Assembly (NCBI RefSeq): GCF_001038505.1
Contig: NZ_LDPY01000001.1
Coordinates: forward strand, 2,728,001-2,792,000
Source of the DNA: Puniceibacterium sp. IMCC21224
GTDB taxonomy: Bacteria > Pseudomonadota > Alphaproteobacteria > Rhodobacterales > Rhodobacteraceae
Direction of reading: 5' to 3'
Length of the DNA stretch: 64,000 nt
The notes under the pieces were generated by a model. It did no database searches. It worked only from the letters and a program-made list of their open reading frames with translations, and was not told the DNA's origin. The translations under genes and the position numbers were made by a program. Position 1 is the stretch's first letter. Every line of letters starts with the position of its first letter. Of this stretch, positions 16,908 through 24,995 are shown one piece after another.

Positions 16908-18254
16908 CTAAATGTTCGGCCCCGGAACCATCCGGCTACCATCACTGAACCGCGCCATCCGAAACCGCGTCAGATCGACGCCGGGGTCATTGCCACGAAT
17001 AAGGTCCGAAGCAATCCGACCAAAGGCGGGACCAATCCCGAACCCATGACCGCACATGCCGGTCACCACCGTCAGCCCCGGCAGGGCTGCCACACGATCC
17101 ACGACCGGCACTACATCGGGCATCACATCAATCATACCAGCCCAGAGCGTTCTTGGCCGAACCTCACCCGCATCGGGAAACGCCTTGGCAAAAGCCGCGC
17201 AGGCCGCCCGCGCCTTTTTGACATTGGGTGCCGGGTTCAGGACGCGCAGCCGCTCGAACGGTGTTTCAGAGTCGTCTGACCAACGGCGCGGAGTCCCCCA
17301 TGCGTCAGGGTATCCCCGCGGAGCGGCGACATGCAGGCGAACGTCAAAGCCACCTTGGCGCAACAGCGGCGCGTATTTCCCTAGCGCGCGAATCGAATCC
17401 GGCCCGACATAAAGTTCAGACAGCGTCGAAGGGGCCAGCGTGTACCCGCCATCAGCGCGCGGCCGGAACGCCATCCGATGATCGACCGCAGCCGTTCCCC
17501 CCACCTGCGGTAACGGACCGGTTTCCAGTGCCGTGGATCGAACAGAAAGCTGCGGAATATCCACCCCGTGTCGCCGCAGAAAAAGCGATGACCACGCCCC
17601 GCCTGCCAACAGGACCTCAGCAGTCCGTATCCGCCCCTTTTCGGTCAGGACACCGGTGACGCGCCCGGCATCAAGGTCAAGCCCGCGCACGGCGCAATGT
17701 TCGATCAGCGTCGCCCCTTTGGAACAGGCAAGCCGCGCCAGTTCCGGCACCGCGACCCAGGGTTCCGCCTTGAGATCCGTGGGCGTGTGCAACGCACCCG
17801 GCCAGTCGCCCTGCGCTCCCGACAGCACGTCACGCAAAGCATCGCGGCTCACCATACGACTGCTGACACCCAGCGGCGCCGCTTCGCGCAGCCAGTCTTC
17901 AAACCCCGCTAAATCGCGGGGCTTGCGCGCCAGATACGTGACCCCGATTTGACGTACGCCCAATCGGCCGTGACATTCGCCGTCCAGCGCCAGCCAAAGC
18001 CTCTGCGCCTCATGTGCGATCGGGATCTCTGCCAGATCACGCCCCTGCACTCGTATCCAGCCCCAGTTGCGCGAACTTTGCTCGGCCGCAACCCGACCCT
18101 TTTCCAGCACGACCACCGACACACCTGAACGCGCAAGGCAGAGCGCTGTCGAGATGCCAATAATTCCGCCGCCGATGATCACCACATCGACAGATGCAGG
18201 CAGCGCCGCATCATGTTCCGGCGGCGTCTGGATCGAAAACGGAAACCCGGTCAT
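16908..18254 (-). CDS. FAD-dependent amino-acid oxidoreductase (DAO family)
   Basis: This 448-residue DAO-fold flavoprotein carries the N-terminal dinucleotide motif VDVVIIGGGIIGISTALCLA (about residues 23-42) and EQSSRNWGWIRVQGRD. The C-terminal FAD-binding strand is GLTVVTGMCGHGFGIGPAFG. It most likely oxidises an amine or D-amino acid with electrons passed to the respiratory chain; the substrate is unresolved. Its ATG overlaps the argE-like stop by four bases, so the two form an operon. Confidence 0.85.
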   Translation of the reverse strand: MTGFPFSIQTPPEHDAALPASVDVVIIGGGIIGISTALCLARSGVSVVVLEKGRVAAEQSSRNWGWIRVQGRDLAEIPIAHEAQRLWLALDGECHGRLGVRQIGVTYLARKPRDLAGFEDWLREAAPLGVSSRMVSRDALRDVLSGAQGDWPGALHTPTDLKAEPWVAVPELARLACSKGATLIEHCAVRGLDLDAGRVTGVLTEKGRIRTAEVLLAGGAWSSLFLRRHGVDIPQLSVRSTALETGPLPQVGGTAAVDHRMAFRPRADGGYTLAPSTLSELYVGPDSIRALGKYAPLLRQGGFDVRLHVAAPRGYPDAWGTPRRWSDDSETPFERLRVLNPAPNVKKARAACAAFAKAFPDAGEVRPRTLWAGMIDVMPDVVPVVDRVAALPGLTVVTGMCGHGFGIGPAFGRIASDLIRGNDPGVDLTRFRMARFSDGSRMVPGPNI

Positions 18255-19414
18255 TTCGACAGCAGCACCAACAGATCGCGCATAAAGGCATGGCCCGCCT
18301 CGAACTGCGCCACGGTGATGTATTCGTCAGGCTGATGCGCCTGCGCGATGTCGCCCGGGCCGCAGACAACAGCGGAATATCCCGCGCGCTGGAACTGCCC
18401 GGCCTCGGTGCCATAGGACACCACATTCTGCGAATTATCGCCGGTCAGCCTGCGTACAATCGCCTCGGCCTCACCGTCGGTTTCTGGTACAAGTGCGGGA
18501 ACATCAAAGCGTTGTTCAACATCAATCCGTGCGTCGGGATGCACGGCCTGCATATCCGCCTCGACGGCGCGCAGCACCTCAAAATAGGCGTCGCGCCAAT
18601 CATCGAGCTTTTCACCTGGCACAGCACGGAAATCCATGCTGAACCGGCAATCTTTAGCAGTGATATTATGAGCCGTGCCGCCCTGAATCGTTCCCACATG
18701 GGCCGTGGTCCACGGCGGAACAAAGACTGCGGCCAGCGCGCTGGGGGTACGGGTCATGCTTTCGGCGTTGCGATCATTCGCCCAGTCGATCAGCTTGGCC
18801 GACCACATGATCGCGTTGACGCCGGTGTGCATGATCGAACTGTGAACCTCGAATCCCTGCACATGGGTCCAAAAACCCGCGCCGCCCTTATGGCCAGTGA
18901 CTGCCTTCATCATCGACGGCTCACCGACGATTACCGCGCTCGCCTTTGGCATCGGCTCCTGCATCGCCTCGATCATCGGCGGCGCACCGATGCAGCCCAC
19001 CTCTTCGTCATAGCTCAGCGCAAGCTGCAGCGGGCGGCGGATGTTGCCATAGCGCGCCTCGACGAGCGCCCAGATGGCAAGCGCATCAAACCCCTTCATG
19101 TCCGTCGTGCCGCGCCCATAGAGCCTGCCATCGCGTTCGGCGACGACAAAGGGGTCCGACGCCCAGGGCTGCCCATCGACCGGCACCACATCAGTGTGAC
19201 CCGACAGAACCACGCCACCAGCCTCATCCGGCCCGACATGCGCAAAAAGAGCCGCCTTTTCGCCCGTCTCGTCATAGTGCCGATGCGCGGTGATCCTGTG
19301 ACTGCCCAGATAATCCTCGACCCAGTCAATGAGCGGCAGGTTGCTGTCCCTGCTGACAGTCGGAAAGGCAACGAGACGGTCAAGCAGGTCGCGGGGGCTT
19401 AGGCGATGGGGCAT
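18251..19414 (-). CDS. argE: Acetylornithine deacetylase (ArgE, M20 family)
   Basis: This 387-residue protein is of the ArgE/DapE group. It hydrolyses N2-acetylornithine to ornithine and acetate, or a related acyl amino acid. Metal ligands appear in VVLSGHTDVVPVDGQPW, YDEEVGCIGA and GTEAGQFQRAGYSAVVCGPG, with the GRGTTDMKGF motif between. The lid domain is about residues 180-290. It is coupled to the downstream FAD oxidoreductase, which is unusual for a biosynthetic argE, so a catabolic role is possible. Confidence 0.85.
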   Translation of the reverse strand: MPHRLSPRDLLDRLVAFPTVSRDSNLPLIDWVEDYLGSHRITAHRHYDETGEKAALFAHVGPDEAGGVVLSGHTDVVPVDGQPWASDPFVVAERDGRLYGRGTTDMKGFDALAIWALVEARYGNIRRPLQLALSYDEEVGCIGAPPMIEAMQEPMPKASAVIVGEPSMMKAVTGHKGGAGFWTHVQGFEVHSSIMHTGVNAIMWSAKLIDWANDRNAESMTRTPSALAAVFVPPWTTAHVGTIQGGTAHNITAKDCRFSMDFRAVPGEKLDDWRDAYFEVLRAVEADMQAVHPDARIDVEQRFDVPALVPETDGEAEAIVRRLTGDNSQNVVSYGTEAGQFQRAGYSAVVCGPGDIAQAHQPDEYITVAQFEAGHAFMRDLLVLLSK

Positions 19415-19629
19415 CGGGTGTGGTCCTTTTCGGTCTTGGTCCTCGACCCGAGGTAGGGCGTCAGAGACAGCGCAGCAAGGTCAATCCCGCTGATCTGGCC
19501 AGAGGCGCCCGACATGCGCACGATTTTATATCGATGGGTGGGTAATACCCGTGCAATGAGTTTATCGGGCGCAACCAGATACAGCCGCCAATAAATATGT
19601 TCCGGACAAAGAAAACGACGACCGAACAT
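19399..19629 (-). CDS. Possible small basic protein between rpoH and argE
   Basis: An open frame of 76 codons begins MFGRRFLCPEHIYWRLYLVA and fills the 255-bp space after rpoH, overlapping argE by 16 nt. The aromatic N-terminal block looks protein-like, but codon use is mixed and the ribosome site is weak. No family is recognised. It may be spurious. Confidence 0.22.
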   Translation of the reverse strand: MFGRRFLCPEHIYWRLYLVAPDKLIARVLPTHRYKIVRMSGASGQISGIDLAALSLTPYLGSRTKTEKDHTRCPIA

Positions 19630-19669
19630 GCCGACCGCCGTTACAATTCGTTTCAGAAAGCCGAATAGC

Positions 19670-20566
19670 TCAAGCCGTGGCCAGCATGCCCTGCTCCTGC
19701 GCCAGATCGCGCATCCGCTTTTGCAGCTTCTCGAACGCCCGGACCTCGATCTGGCGGATCCGTTCACGGCTGACATCGTACTGGCCGCTCAGATCCTCAA
19801 GCGTCACCGTCTTGTCCGACAGACGCCGCTGGGTCAGGATATCTTTTTCGCGATCATTCAGCACGTCCATCGCCTCGGCCAGCAGGGCGCGGCGCGCCTC
19901 CAACTCATCGCGTTCGGCATAGTCTCCGGCCTGATCGGCATCCTCGTCCTCAAGCCAGTCCTGCCATTGCATCGTTCCCTCGCCCTCGGACCCGACGGTG
20001 GCGTTCAGCGACGCATCCCCGCCCGACAACCGCCGGTTCATCGAGATCACTTCGTCTTCGGTCACTCCCAGATCAGTGGCGATTTTATGCACATGCTCAG
20101 GCCGCAGATCACCGTCTTCCAGCGCGCCGATCTTGTTCTTTGCCTTGCGCAGGTTGAAAAACAGCTTTTTCTGCGCCGAAGTGGTGCCCATTTTAACAAG
20201 GCTCCATGACCGCAGGACATACTCCTGGATCGACGCGCGGATCCACCACATCGCATAGGTTGCCAGACGAAAGCCCCGCTCGGGATCAAAGCGTTTTACC
20301 GCCTGCATCAGGCCCACATTTGCCTCAGAGATGACTTCAGCCTGAGGCAAACCGTAGCCACGATAGCCCATCGCGATTTTAGCAGCCAGCCGCAGATGCG
20401 ACGTCACCATCTGGTGGGCGGCTTCGGTGTCCTGTTCTTCGACCCATCGTTTGGCCAGCATGTATTCCTGCTCCGGCTCCAACAGCGGGAACTTGCGAAT
20501 TTCCTGAAGATAACGGCTCAGACCGCCTTCTGGCGTCGGGGCCGGAAGATTACCATAATTGCTCAT
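19670..20566 (-). CDS. rpoH: RNA polymerase heat-shock sigma factor RpoH (sigma-32)
   Basis: This 298-residue alternative sigma factor directs heat- and oxidative-stress transcription. Region 2 spans about residues 50-120 (ANVGLMQAVKRFDPERGFRL and ATYAMWWIRASIQEYVLRS). The RpoH box is QKKLFFNLR (132-140). Region 4 has TLEDLSGQYDVSRERIRQIE. Rhodobacterales often carry two RpoH paralogs; only one is in this window. Confidence 0.96.
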   Translation of the reverse strand: MSNYGNLPAPTPEGGLSRYLQEIRKFPLLEPEQEYMLAKRWVEEQDTEAAHQMVTSHLRLAAKIAMGYRGYGLPQAEVISEANVGLMQAVKRFDPERGFRLATYAMWWIRASIQEYVLRSWSLVKMGTTSAQKKLFFNLRKAKNKIGALEDGDLRPEHVHKIATDLGVTEDEVISMNRRLSGGDASLNATVGSEGEGTMQWQDWLEDEDADQAGDYAERDELEARRALLAEAMDVLNDREKDILTQRRLSDKTVTLEDLSGQYDVSRERIRQIEVRAFEKLQKRMRDLAQEQGMLATA

Positions 20567-20751
20567 ATCCCTCTTCCCTTCATATTGTCGGGGTCACCCA
20601 TGTTTAGGTGCTTAACATCTATCTGGTGGCTCACCCGAGGGGATTCAAGCGCGGTAGCGCGCCTTTTGTTGATACGAAGTTAACGCAAACATCCGTCGAA
20701 GGTATCGTTATGTCAGTGCTTTCACGCGCATGTGCAGTGCGCGAGAGCGGA

Positions 20752-21777
20752 TCAGCCCCGAATTTGTGCAATCAACCCGGCCATATCCGTCGGCAAATCC
20801 GCCTGGAACGCCATCGTCTGGCCGCTCACCGGATGCACGAACCCCAATTCGGTTGCGTGCAGGGCCTGACGGTCAAACCCTGTCACCGCCTGCGCGGCCT
20901 CAGCCGATACCGCGCTCGCCGCAAGCTTGCGCCGTCCGCCATAGGTCGGATCCCCGACCAGCCCGTGCCCGATATGCGCCATATGCACTCGGATCTGATG
21001 CGTACGCCCGGTCTCAAGACGGCACTCCAGCAGCGCCAGCGTCGGTGGCGTCCCGAATGTCTCCAACAACCGCGCCCGCGTCACCGCATGCCGTCCGGTG
21101 CCAAAGAACACGGCCTGTTTCTGCCGGTCAGTCCGGTGACGCGCCAACTGAGTCGTGACACAGATCACATTGCCCGCCTCAGCCGACACACCGCGCAACC
21201 CGCGCAATCGTGGGTCGCCAGTGTTCGGCGCGCCGTAACAGATCGCCCGGTAGGACCGCACCGCAGTATGTTTTTCAAACTGGGTTGCAAGACCGTGATG
21301 CGCCCGATCCGATTTCGCCACCACCAGCAGGCCACTGGTGTCCTTGTCGATCCGGTGAACAATCCCGGGGCGTTTTTCGCCACCGACACCCGACAGAGCA
21401 CCGCCGAAATGATGCAGCAGCGCGTTGACCAGCGTGCCGCTGGGTGAACCGGGCGCCGGGTGCACCACCATGCCTGCCGGTTTGTTGATCACGATCAGAT
21501 CTTCATCTTCGTAGACAACCTCAAGCGGGATCGCTTCGGGGCCGATGTGGCTTTCTTCGGCTTCGGGCAGAGTGATTGCGATCACCTCGCCCTCGGCCAC
21601 TTTGATCTTGGGGTCGTCCAGCACCACGCCGTCGCGCGTCACGCAGCCCTCACCGATCAGCCGGGTCAGCCGCGTGCGCGACAGTGCCGCTGCCTCTGGC
21701 ACATCGCGGGCCAGGGCCTTATCAAGGCGCGGCGGCGGTGCCGCTCCGATTGTCACATGCAACAGGCTGGAGGCCAT
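20752..21777 (-). CDS. rluD: 23S rRNA pseudouridine synthase RluD
   Basis: This 341-residue RluA-family enzyme isomerises uridines in helix 69 of 23S rRNA. An N-terminal S4 domain (RLDKALARDVP...SRTRLTRLIGEGCV) is followed by the catalytic domain with HRIDKDTSGLLVVAKSD (catalytic Asp). RTHQIRVHMAHIGHGLVGDPTYGG closes the fold. The ATG at 21777 has CAGGAG 8 nt upstream. That start overlaps the divergent DUF6476 start within the tetranucleotide CATG. Confidence 0.94.
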   Translation of the reverse strand: MASSLLHVTIGAAPPPRLDKALARDVPEAAALSRTRLTRLIGEGCVTRDGVVLDDPKIKVAEGEVIAITLPEAEESHIGPEAIPLEVVYEDEDLIVINKPAGMVVHPAPGSPSGTLVNALLHHFGGALSGVGGEKRPGIVHRIDKDTSGLLVVAKSDRAHHGLATQFEKHTAVRSYRAICYGAPNTGDPRLRGLRGVSAEAGNVICVTTQLARHRTDRQKQAVFFGTGRHAVTRARLLETFGTPPTLALLECRLETGRTHQIRVHMAHIGHGLVGDPTYGGRRKLAASAVSAEAAQAVTGFDRQALHATELGFVHPVSGQTMAFQADLPTDMAGLIAQIRG

Positions 21778-22075
21778 GTCCGATACTCCTGAACCGCCCC
21801 TGCCCGAGCCGGCAAATCTGAAATTTCTGCGGCGGCTGGTCACTGTACTGACTGTCACCATGATCGCAGGGCTCATAATCGTGCTGGGCCTGCTTGTCAC
21901 GCGACTTGGTGCCCGTGGGCCAGCCCTGCCTGACACCATCACCCTGCCCGATGGGACCAGCGCAACCGCCTTTACTCAGGGCGACAACTGGTATGCGGTC
22001 GTGACCAAAGACAACCGCATCCTGATCTTCGATCGCCTCACCGGCGCGTTGCGCCAGACCGTCACTCTGGACTGA
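21776..22075 (+). CDS. DUF6476 family small membrane protein
   Basis: This 99-residue protein occurs next to rluD in Rhodobacterales. The acidic, Pro-rich N-terminus (SDTPEPPLPEPANLKFLRRL) precedes one transmembrane helix (about residues 22-46, TVLTVTMIAGLIIVLGLLV). A soluble tail follows with VVTKDNRILIFDRLTGALRQ. Its ATG shares two bases with the rluD ATG on the other strand. Function is unknown. Confidence 0.8.
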   Translation: MSDTPEPPLPEPANLKFLRRLVTVLTVTMIAGLIIVLGLLVTRLGARGPALPDTITLPDGTSATAFTQGDNWYAVVTKDNRILIFDRLTGALRQTVTLD

Positions 22076-22110
22076 CCTGCATACGCGCATAATCGGCCTT
22101 ATCAACGCAA

Positions 22111-22136
22111 AACGCCGCGCTTTGGCGCGGCGGTTT
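22111..22136. terminator. Bidirectional terminator between DUF6476 gene and tRNA-His
   Basis: The eight-base GC stem CGCCGCGC / GCGCGGCG with loop TTTG is flanked by A/T runs on both sides. TTTAT follows on plus and TTTTGCG on minus. It can end both convergent transcripts. Confidence 0.75.
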
Positions 22137-22154
22137 ATCCCGAACTAGGGAAAA

Positions 22155-22231
22155 TGGTACCAGCTCCTGGTCTCGAACCAGGGACCTCTTGATCCACAAT
22201 CAAGCGCTCTAACCAACTGAGCTAAGCCGGC
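22155..22231 (-). tRNA. tRNA-His (GTG)
   Basis: This 77-nt cloverleaf on the minus strand has encoded CCA. The anticodon loop TTGTGGA reads GTG, between arms CTTGA and TCAAG. The T arm is CCTGG-TTCGAAC-CAGG. The acceptor GCCGGCT pairs AGCTGGT with two G-U pairs, and the discriminator is A73. The base before G1 is T, so no genomic G-1 is encoded, as in the alphaproteobacterial exception to the tRNA-His rule. Confidence 0.95.
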
Positions 22232-22286
22232 ACGTTTGGGCGAAATAACGCCCCTTCCCAAGCATTGCAAGCCCGAATTCCCCGGT

Positions 22287-22766
22287 TTAAAGGTCAATTT
22301 CCCAGGCCTGTTCGACCAGATCGACGCCAAAGCTGTGAACCGGTCCCGAAGAGATCAGCCGCCACCCTGTCGCCGCATACAATGCGCAGGCCGCTCGGTG
22401 GCTCTCATGCGTCCAAAGTGCCATGCGCAAATAGCCCCGTGCGCGGGCATAGCCCATGCATTCCGCCAGAAGCCGCTTGCCCAACCCTTTGCCGCGCGCC
22501 TCGGGAACCAGCAGGAACAACCGCAGCTTGGCCGTCTGTTCGTCCTGACGTACGCAAAAGATGCTGCCCAGACGCTGACCATCGCACACTGCAATCCAGG
22601 CCCGCTCACAGGATGGATCCCGCTCGCGCCCATAGACCGCAAGGATCTCGGCCACCAATAGACCAAAGCTATCGTCGAATCCTTCGGCCTGCGCGTATTG
22701 CACGCCGTGCTGCTGCACCAGCCAATCGACGTCGCCCGTTTCCAGATCTCGCAAAACAATGTCCAT
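22287..22766 (-). CDS. GNAT family N-acetyltransferase
   Basis: This 159-residue GNAT enzyme transfers an acetyl group from acetyl-CoA. The acetyl-CoA pyrophosphate loop is in LLVPEARGKGLGKRLLAECM (Q/RxxGxG/A form). A later WTHESHRAACALYAATGWRL helix-turn is typical of MarR-linked or small-molecule GNATs. The substrate is unknown. It is followed by tRNA-His on the same strand. Confidence 0.85.
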   Translation of the reverse strand: MDIVLRDLETGDVDWLVQQHGVQYAQAEGFDDSFGLLVAEILAVYGRERDPSCERAWIAVCDGQRLGSIFCVRQDEQTAKLRLFLLVPEARGKGLGKRLLAECMGYARARGYLRMALWTHESHRAACALYAATGWRLISSGPVHSFGVDLVEQAWEIDL

Positions 22767-22890
22767 CCGCGTATCAGATCAGAGCCGCGCTTGCATTTCA
22801 ACGGCCCCGGTCGTACATCCTTGCCTCGCCATAAACTTTGTCAGGTCTCAGCCCACGTTGGCCGACCACGCATCACCCGGAGACGCCACC

Positions 22891-23085
22891 ATGGGCATCA
22901 ACACCGAACGTGACATCGAAGCAAATCTCCAGATTGGCCCGACCGACGCGGGCATGGTCCGTCTTTTTGTGATAGCGGGCTCGATCGAGATCCCGATGGA
23001 TTTCCTGCCCGAAGAGGCCGACGATATCGCAGAAGAAATCCGCGCCGCCGCCGCCGCCGCGCGCAAGGTTAAGCCGCGCCGCTGA
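22891..23085 (+). CDS. DUF6324 family small protein
   Basis: This 64-residue protein (GINTERDIEANLQIGPTDAG, then FVIAGSIEIPMDFLPEEADD and an Ala-rich basic end) is conserved in Rhodobacterales. The ATG at 22891 has GGAG eight bases before it. Cytoplasmic, function unknown. It is the last recognisable core gene before the mobile-element region. Confidence 0.75.
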   Translation: MGINTERDIEANLQIGPTDAGMVRLFVIAGSIEIPMDFLPEEADDIAEEIRAAAAAARKVKPRR

Positions 23086-23409
23086 TCACATCTTGGCGGG
23101 GGCCTCCTGCGTGTTGGCTTTGGCTCAATTTCCTGCGGCACCTGTTCAATCCGACCCCACGTAAACTCTCCAAGATCCCTCCCGCACCGCAGCAAGCGCG
23201 CAAAGCCTGATCAGAAAGGCGCTCGCGCCCTTCTCAAGTGCTGGATTTCTGCGCTCGCGAACGGATATCTTTCAACGGAGGCGGAGGGAAGGTGACATTC
23301 GCTACGGTCTGAATCAAGGCCTGCTGTGCCGAACTACACAGAGCCGCAAACCTGTCCTCAACAGCAGGACCACTCCACAATATGTTAAGCCGCCACAATA
23401 TATGGCTTA
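23086..23409. other. Intergenic region between DUF6324 gene and IS debris
   Basis: These 324 bp contain no convincing gene. A short imperfect hairpin (AGAAAGGCGC / GCGCCcTTCT, about 23213-23234) could end the DUF6324 transcript, though no T-run follows. The distal part turns A/T-richer toward the TA dinucleotide (23408-23409) where the IS end begins. No copy of the tRNA-Ser 3' end was found here. Confidence 0.5.
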
Positions 23410-23873
23410 GGCTCAGGACCCATTGATATTCGCTTCGCTGCGTGATTCACGGCTCAAAAAGTGAGCGGTGAACATGTCTGATCTAATCTGGTTATCCGAC
23501 GCGCAGATGGCGCGTCTTGGCCCCTACTTTCCCAAATCCCACGGCAAGCCACGTGTCGATGACAAGCGCGTTCTTAGCGGGATTATCTTCATCAATCGCA
23601 ACGGCTTACGGTGGCGTGACGCGCCGAAGGAATACGGCCCACACAAAACGCTCTACAATCGGTGGAAACGCTGGAGTGACAAGGGTATCTTTGCCCAGAT
23701 GATGGCCGGTCTGGCTGCTGATCACGGCGAACAGACGACGGTCATGATCGACGCCACTTACCTCAAAGCTCATCGAACGGCGTCCAGCCTGGGCGTCAAA
23801 AAGGGGGGCGTGGTCGCCTGATTGGTCGAACCAAGGGTGGCATGAACACGAAACTGCACGCCATCTGCGACAG
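23410..23873 (+). mobile_element. Left part of an IS5-family (IS427-like) insertion sequence, truncated
   Basis: The element begins after TA with GGCTCAGGACCCAT, the same terminal sequence as the fuller copy at 25749-26659. It is identical to that copy except for one noticed synonymous base, until it breaks at 23873 within codons for HAICD and joins IS3-type sequence. The right half and right inverted repeat are missing. Confidence 0.88.
23474..23873 (+). pseudogene. Truncated IS427-type transposase
   Basis: Frame A (SDLIWLSDAQMARLGPYFPK..., GLRWRDAPKEYGPHKTLYNR, VMIDATYLKAHRTASSLG) ends at a stop just after 23820. A slippery run of five A and six G at 23798-23808 would shift ribosomes by -1 into the RGRLIGRTKGGMNTKLHAICD frame, as in this IS group. 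The protein is cut there, so DDE residues beyond the first Asp are absent and the copy is inactive. ATG 23474 is preferred to GTG 23468. Confidence 0.88.
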
Positions 23874-23994
23874 GGGCCGAAAGCGTTGGTCGCTCGACTT
23901 CGTGTCTGACAGCCTGTCGTGCGGTCGACGTTTCCGCATATTGAACGTCATCGATGACTTCAGTCGGGAATGTCTGGCTGCTGTTGGCGACACC
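23874..23994 (+). pseudogene. IS3-family transposase (OrfB) fragment
   Basis: About 40 codons (RKRWSLDFVSDSLSCGRRFR, then ILNVIDDFSRECLAAVGDTS) correspond to the first catalytic-Asp region of IS3/IS407-type OrfB. Both ends are broken: on the left by the IS427-type fragment, on the right by the phage protease fragment. Confidence 0.75.
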
Positions 23995-24264
23995 TCATTC
24001 TTGGGCGAACGTGCCGTCGCGAACCCGGTCAACGATGGGGGACACGTCCTGCGCGGTCGAAAAGGTCAGGTCCGCAACAATTGCCCCGTCTTCCAGGCGG
24101 AAGGTCCGGGCACGGCCAATGGTGGCGGTTGCGCGGTGCCGGTCGTGACTGTCCAGAAGCGGCACGTCCAGCCCGTCGAGGTTTAGCGACGCCGGGTCCA
24201 GAATTTCGAGATATGCGCCGCGCGTATCGCGCCGCTGGATGGGTGTTCCCGCGCCGCCGATGTC
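23995..24264 (-). pseudogene. Phage prohead protease-like fragment
   Basis: A minus-strand open frame encodes GTPIQRRDTRGAYLEILDPA, LNLDGLDVPLLDSHDRHRAT and TFRLEDGAIVADLTFSTAQD, ending VDRVRDGTFAQE-stop. The spacing of Glu/Asp-rich strand, LLDSH and the following IGRARTF strand resembles the N-terminal half of caudoviral or Mu-like prohead proteases. The C-terminal Ser region is missing. It is a relic of a prophage unrelated to the GTA. Family assignment is by pattern only. Confidence 0.55.
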
Positions 24265-24555
24265 TCAGACGCCCAGTGACCAAAGGACTGAGAACCGCCA
24301 CCAAACCGGCGCTGCGAGGGCGTTGCCGCTTCGTAACTGCTTACGACTTTTGGTTCGGCGGAATGCCGTTTGAAGTGATCGAGGAATCTCATTTGAGTGA
24401 CCTTGTACCTATGGCCATCATCCGTAATGAATGGAAAAATTAATTCAAACAACTACTTAGCCACATTAAGTGTGAAACCCTCAACGCTCACGCCTTTCGG
24501 TGCTGAACTTTGAGTTGGGCGGCATCGATCCAGAGGAACCATCCGGGCAGATTCA
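24265..24555. other. Uninterpreted spacer in the island
   Basis: These 291 bp hold no recognisable gene. Around 24360-24440 the composition is more A/T-rich than the flanks, and a short plus-strand frame encodes MPFEVIEESHLSDLVPMAII, which I do not recognise. It is probably fragmentary mobile DNA. Confidence 0.4.
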
Positions 24556-24651
24556 AGCTGCCGTCGCGACACACGACTGGGGTGGTGGCCAGCTTGCTGC
24601 GGATCGCCGGTCTGGACTGGGCCGCACCGGATTACACGAACCTGTGCCGAC

Positions 24652-24689
24652 CACTGTCCGGTAGTGCATGTTTGCATGCATGAGAGGAG
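24652..24689 (+). repeat. Small structured repeat, copy D (38 nt)
   Basis: The left block is CACTGTCCGGTAG, the centre is hairpin TGCATG-TTTG-CATGCA (perfect six-base stem), and the right block is TGAGAGGAG. Relative to the other copies, two C-to-T changes in the left block keep G-U pairing, and one change occurs in the right block. It interrupts the IS5-group transposase remnant, in the opposite orientation to copy C relative to the gene. Confidence 0.75.
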
Positions 24690-24752
24690 ACCGAAGACAC
24701 TCGCCGTCCAGATCCCGAAGCGGCGCGCCGCTGGTCCGTTGAGCCTGCTGAT

Positions 24753-24793
24753 CCCCTCTCGGGCATTGCCGCGCAACACCCTGCCGGGCAGCG
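24753..24793 (-). repeat. Small structured repeat, copy C (41 nt)
   Basis: Read on the minus strand: CGCTGCCCGGCAG, hairpin GGTGTTGC-GCG-GCAATGCC (eight pairs including two wobble), then CGAGAGGGG. It splits the codons between LLI and DNTGIK in the IS5-group transposase remnant, with a net insertion of about 40 nt. Confidence 0.82.
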
Positions 24794-24995
24794 GACAACA
24801 CCGGTATCAAGTCTCTGGGCGATGGCGCCTTCTCAAAGTTCGCAAGCCAAATGAGTCCTGCGTCCTTGCCGGGCGATGGATACGCTGCCTCACGGCCTTG
24901 GGGGGAACGCATCGCCGCGACAGACCCCGACCGTCAGGCTGGCGAAATCCATATTCGCATCGCCTGAGACCAACCGGGAAAGCGGACGCCATACC

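Larger units (their letters stand above)
24556..24967 (+). pseudogene. IS5-group transposase remnant, interrupted by two small repeats
   Basis: The recognisable blocks in order are SRHTTGVVASLLRIAGLDWA-APDYTNLCR, PKTLAVQIPKRRAAGPLSLLI, DNTGIKSLGDG, then the C-terminal WGERIAATDPDRQAGEIHIR-IA. These match the order of a classical IS5 transposase (...LLRL.GLDW.VPD..TL.R, ...LL.DSTGIK..G.G, GERI..DPDRQ..EI.IRIA). A large internal deletion lies between LGDG and GERI. Repeat D sits exactly between LCR and PKTL, and repeat C between LLI and DNTG. This is a different element from the IS427-like copies. Confidence 0.78.

Noticed and set aside
20650..20672. GC hairpin followed by TTTT upstream of rpoH on plus
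   Set aside because: No plus-strand transcript unit ends there; likely chance or part of the rpoH leader.
23086..23409. Search for a second tRNA-Ser 3' end (attR)
   Set aside because: No match to the TTCGAATCCCACCGCTTCC end was seen here or elsewhere in the island.
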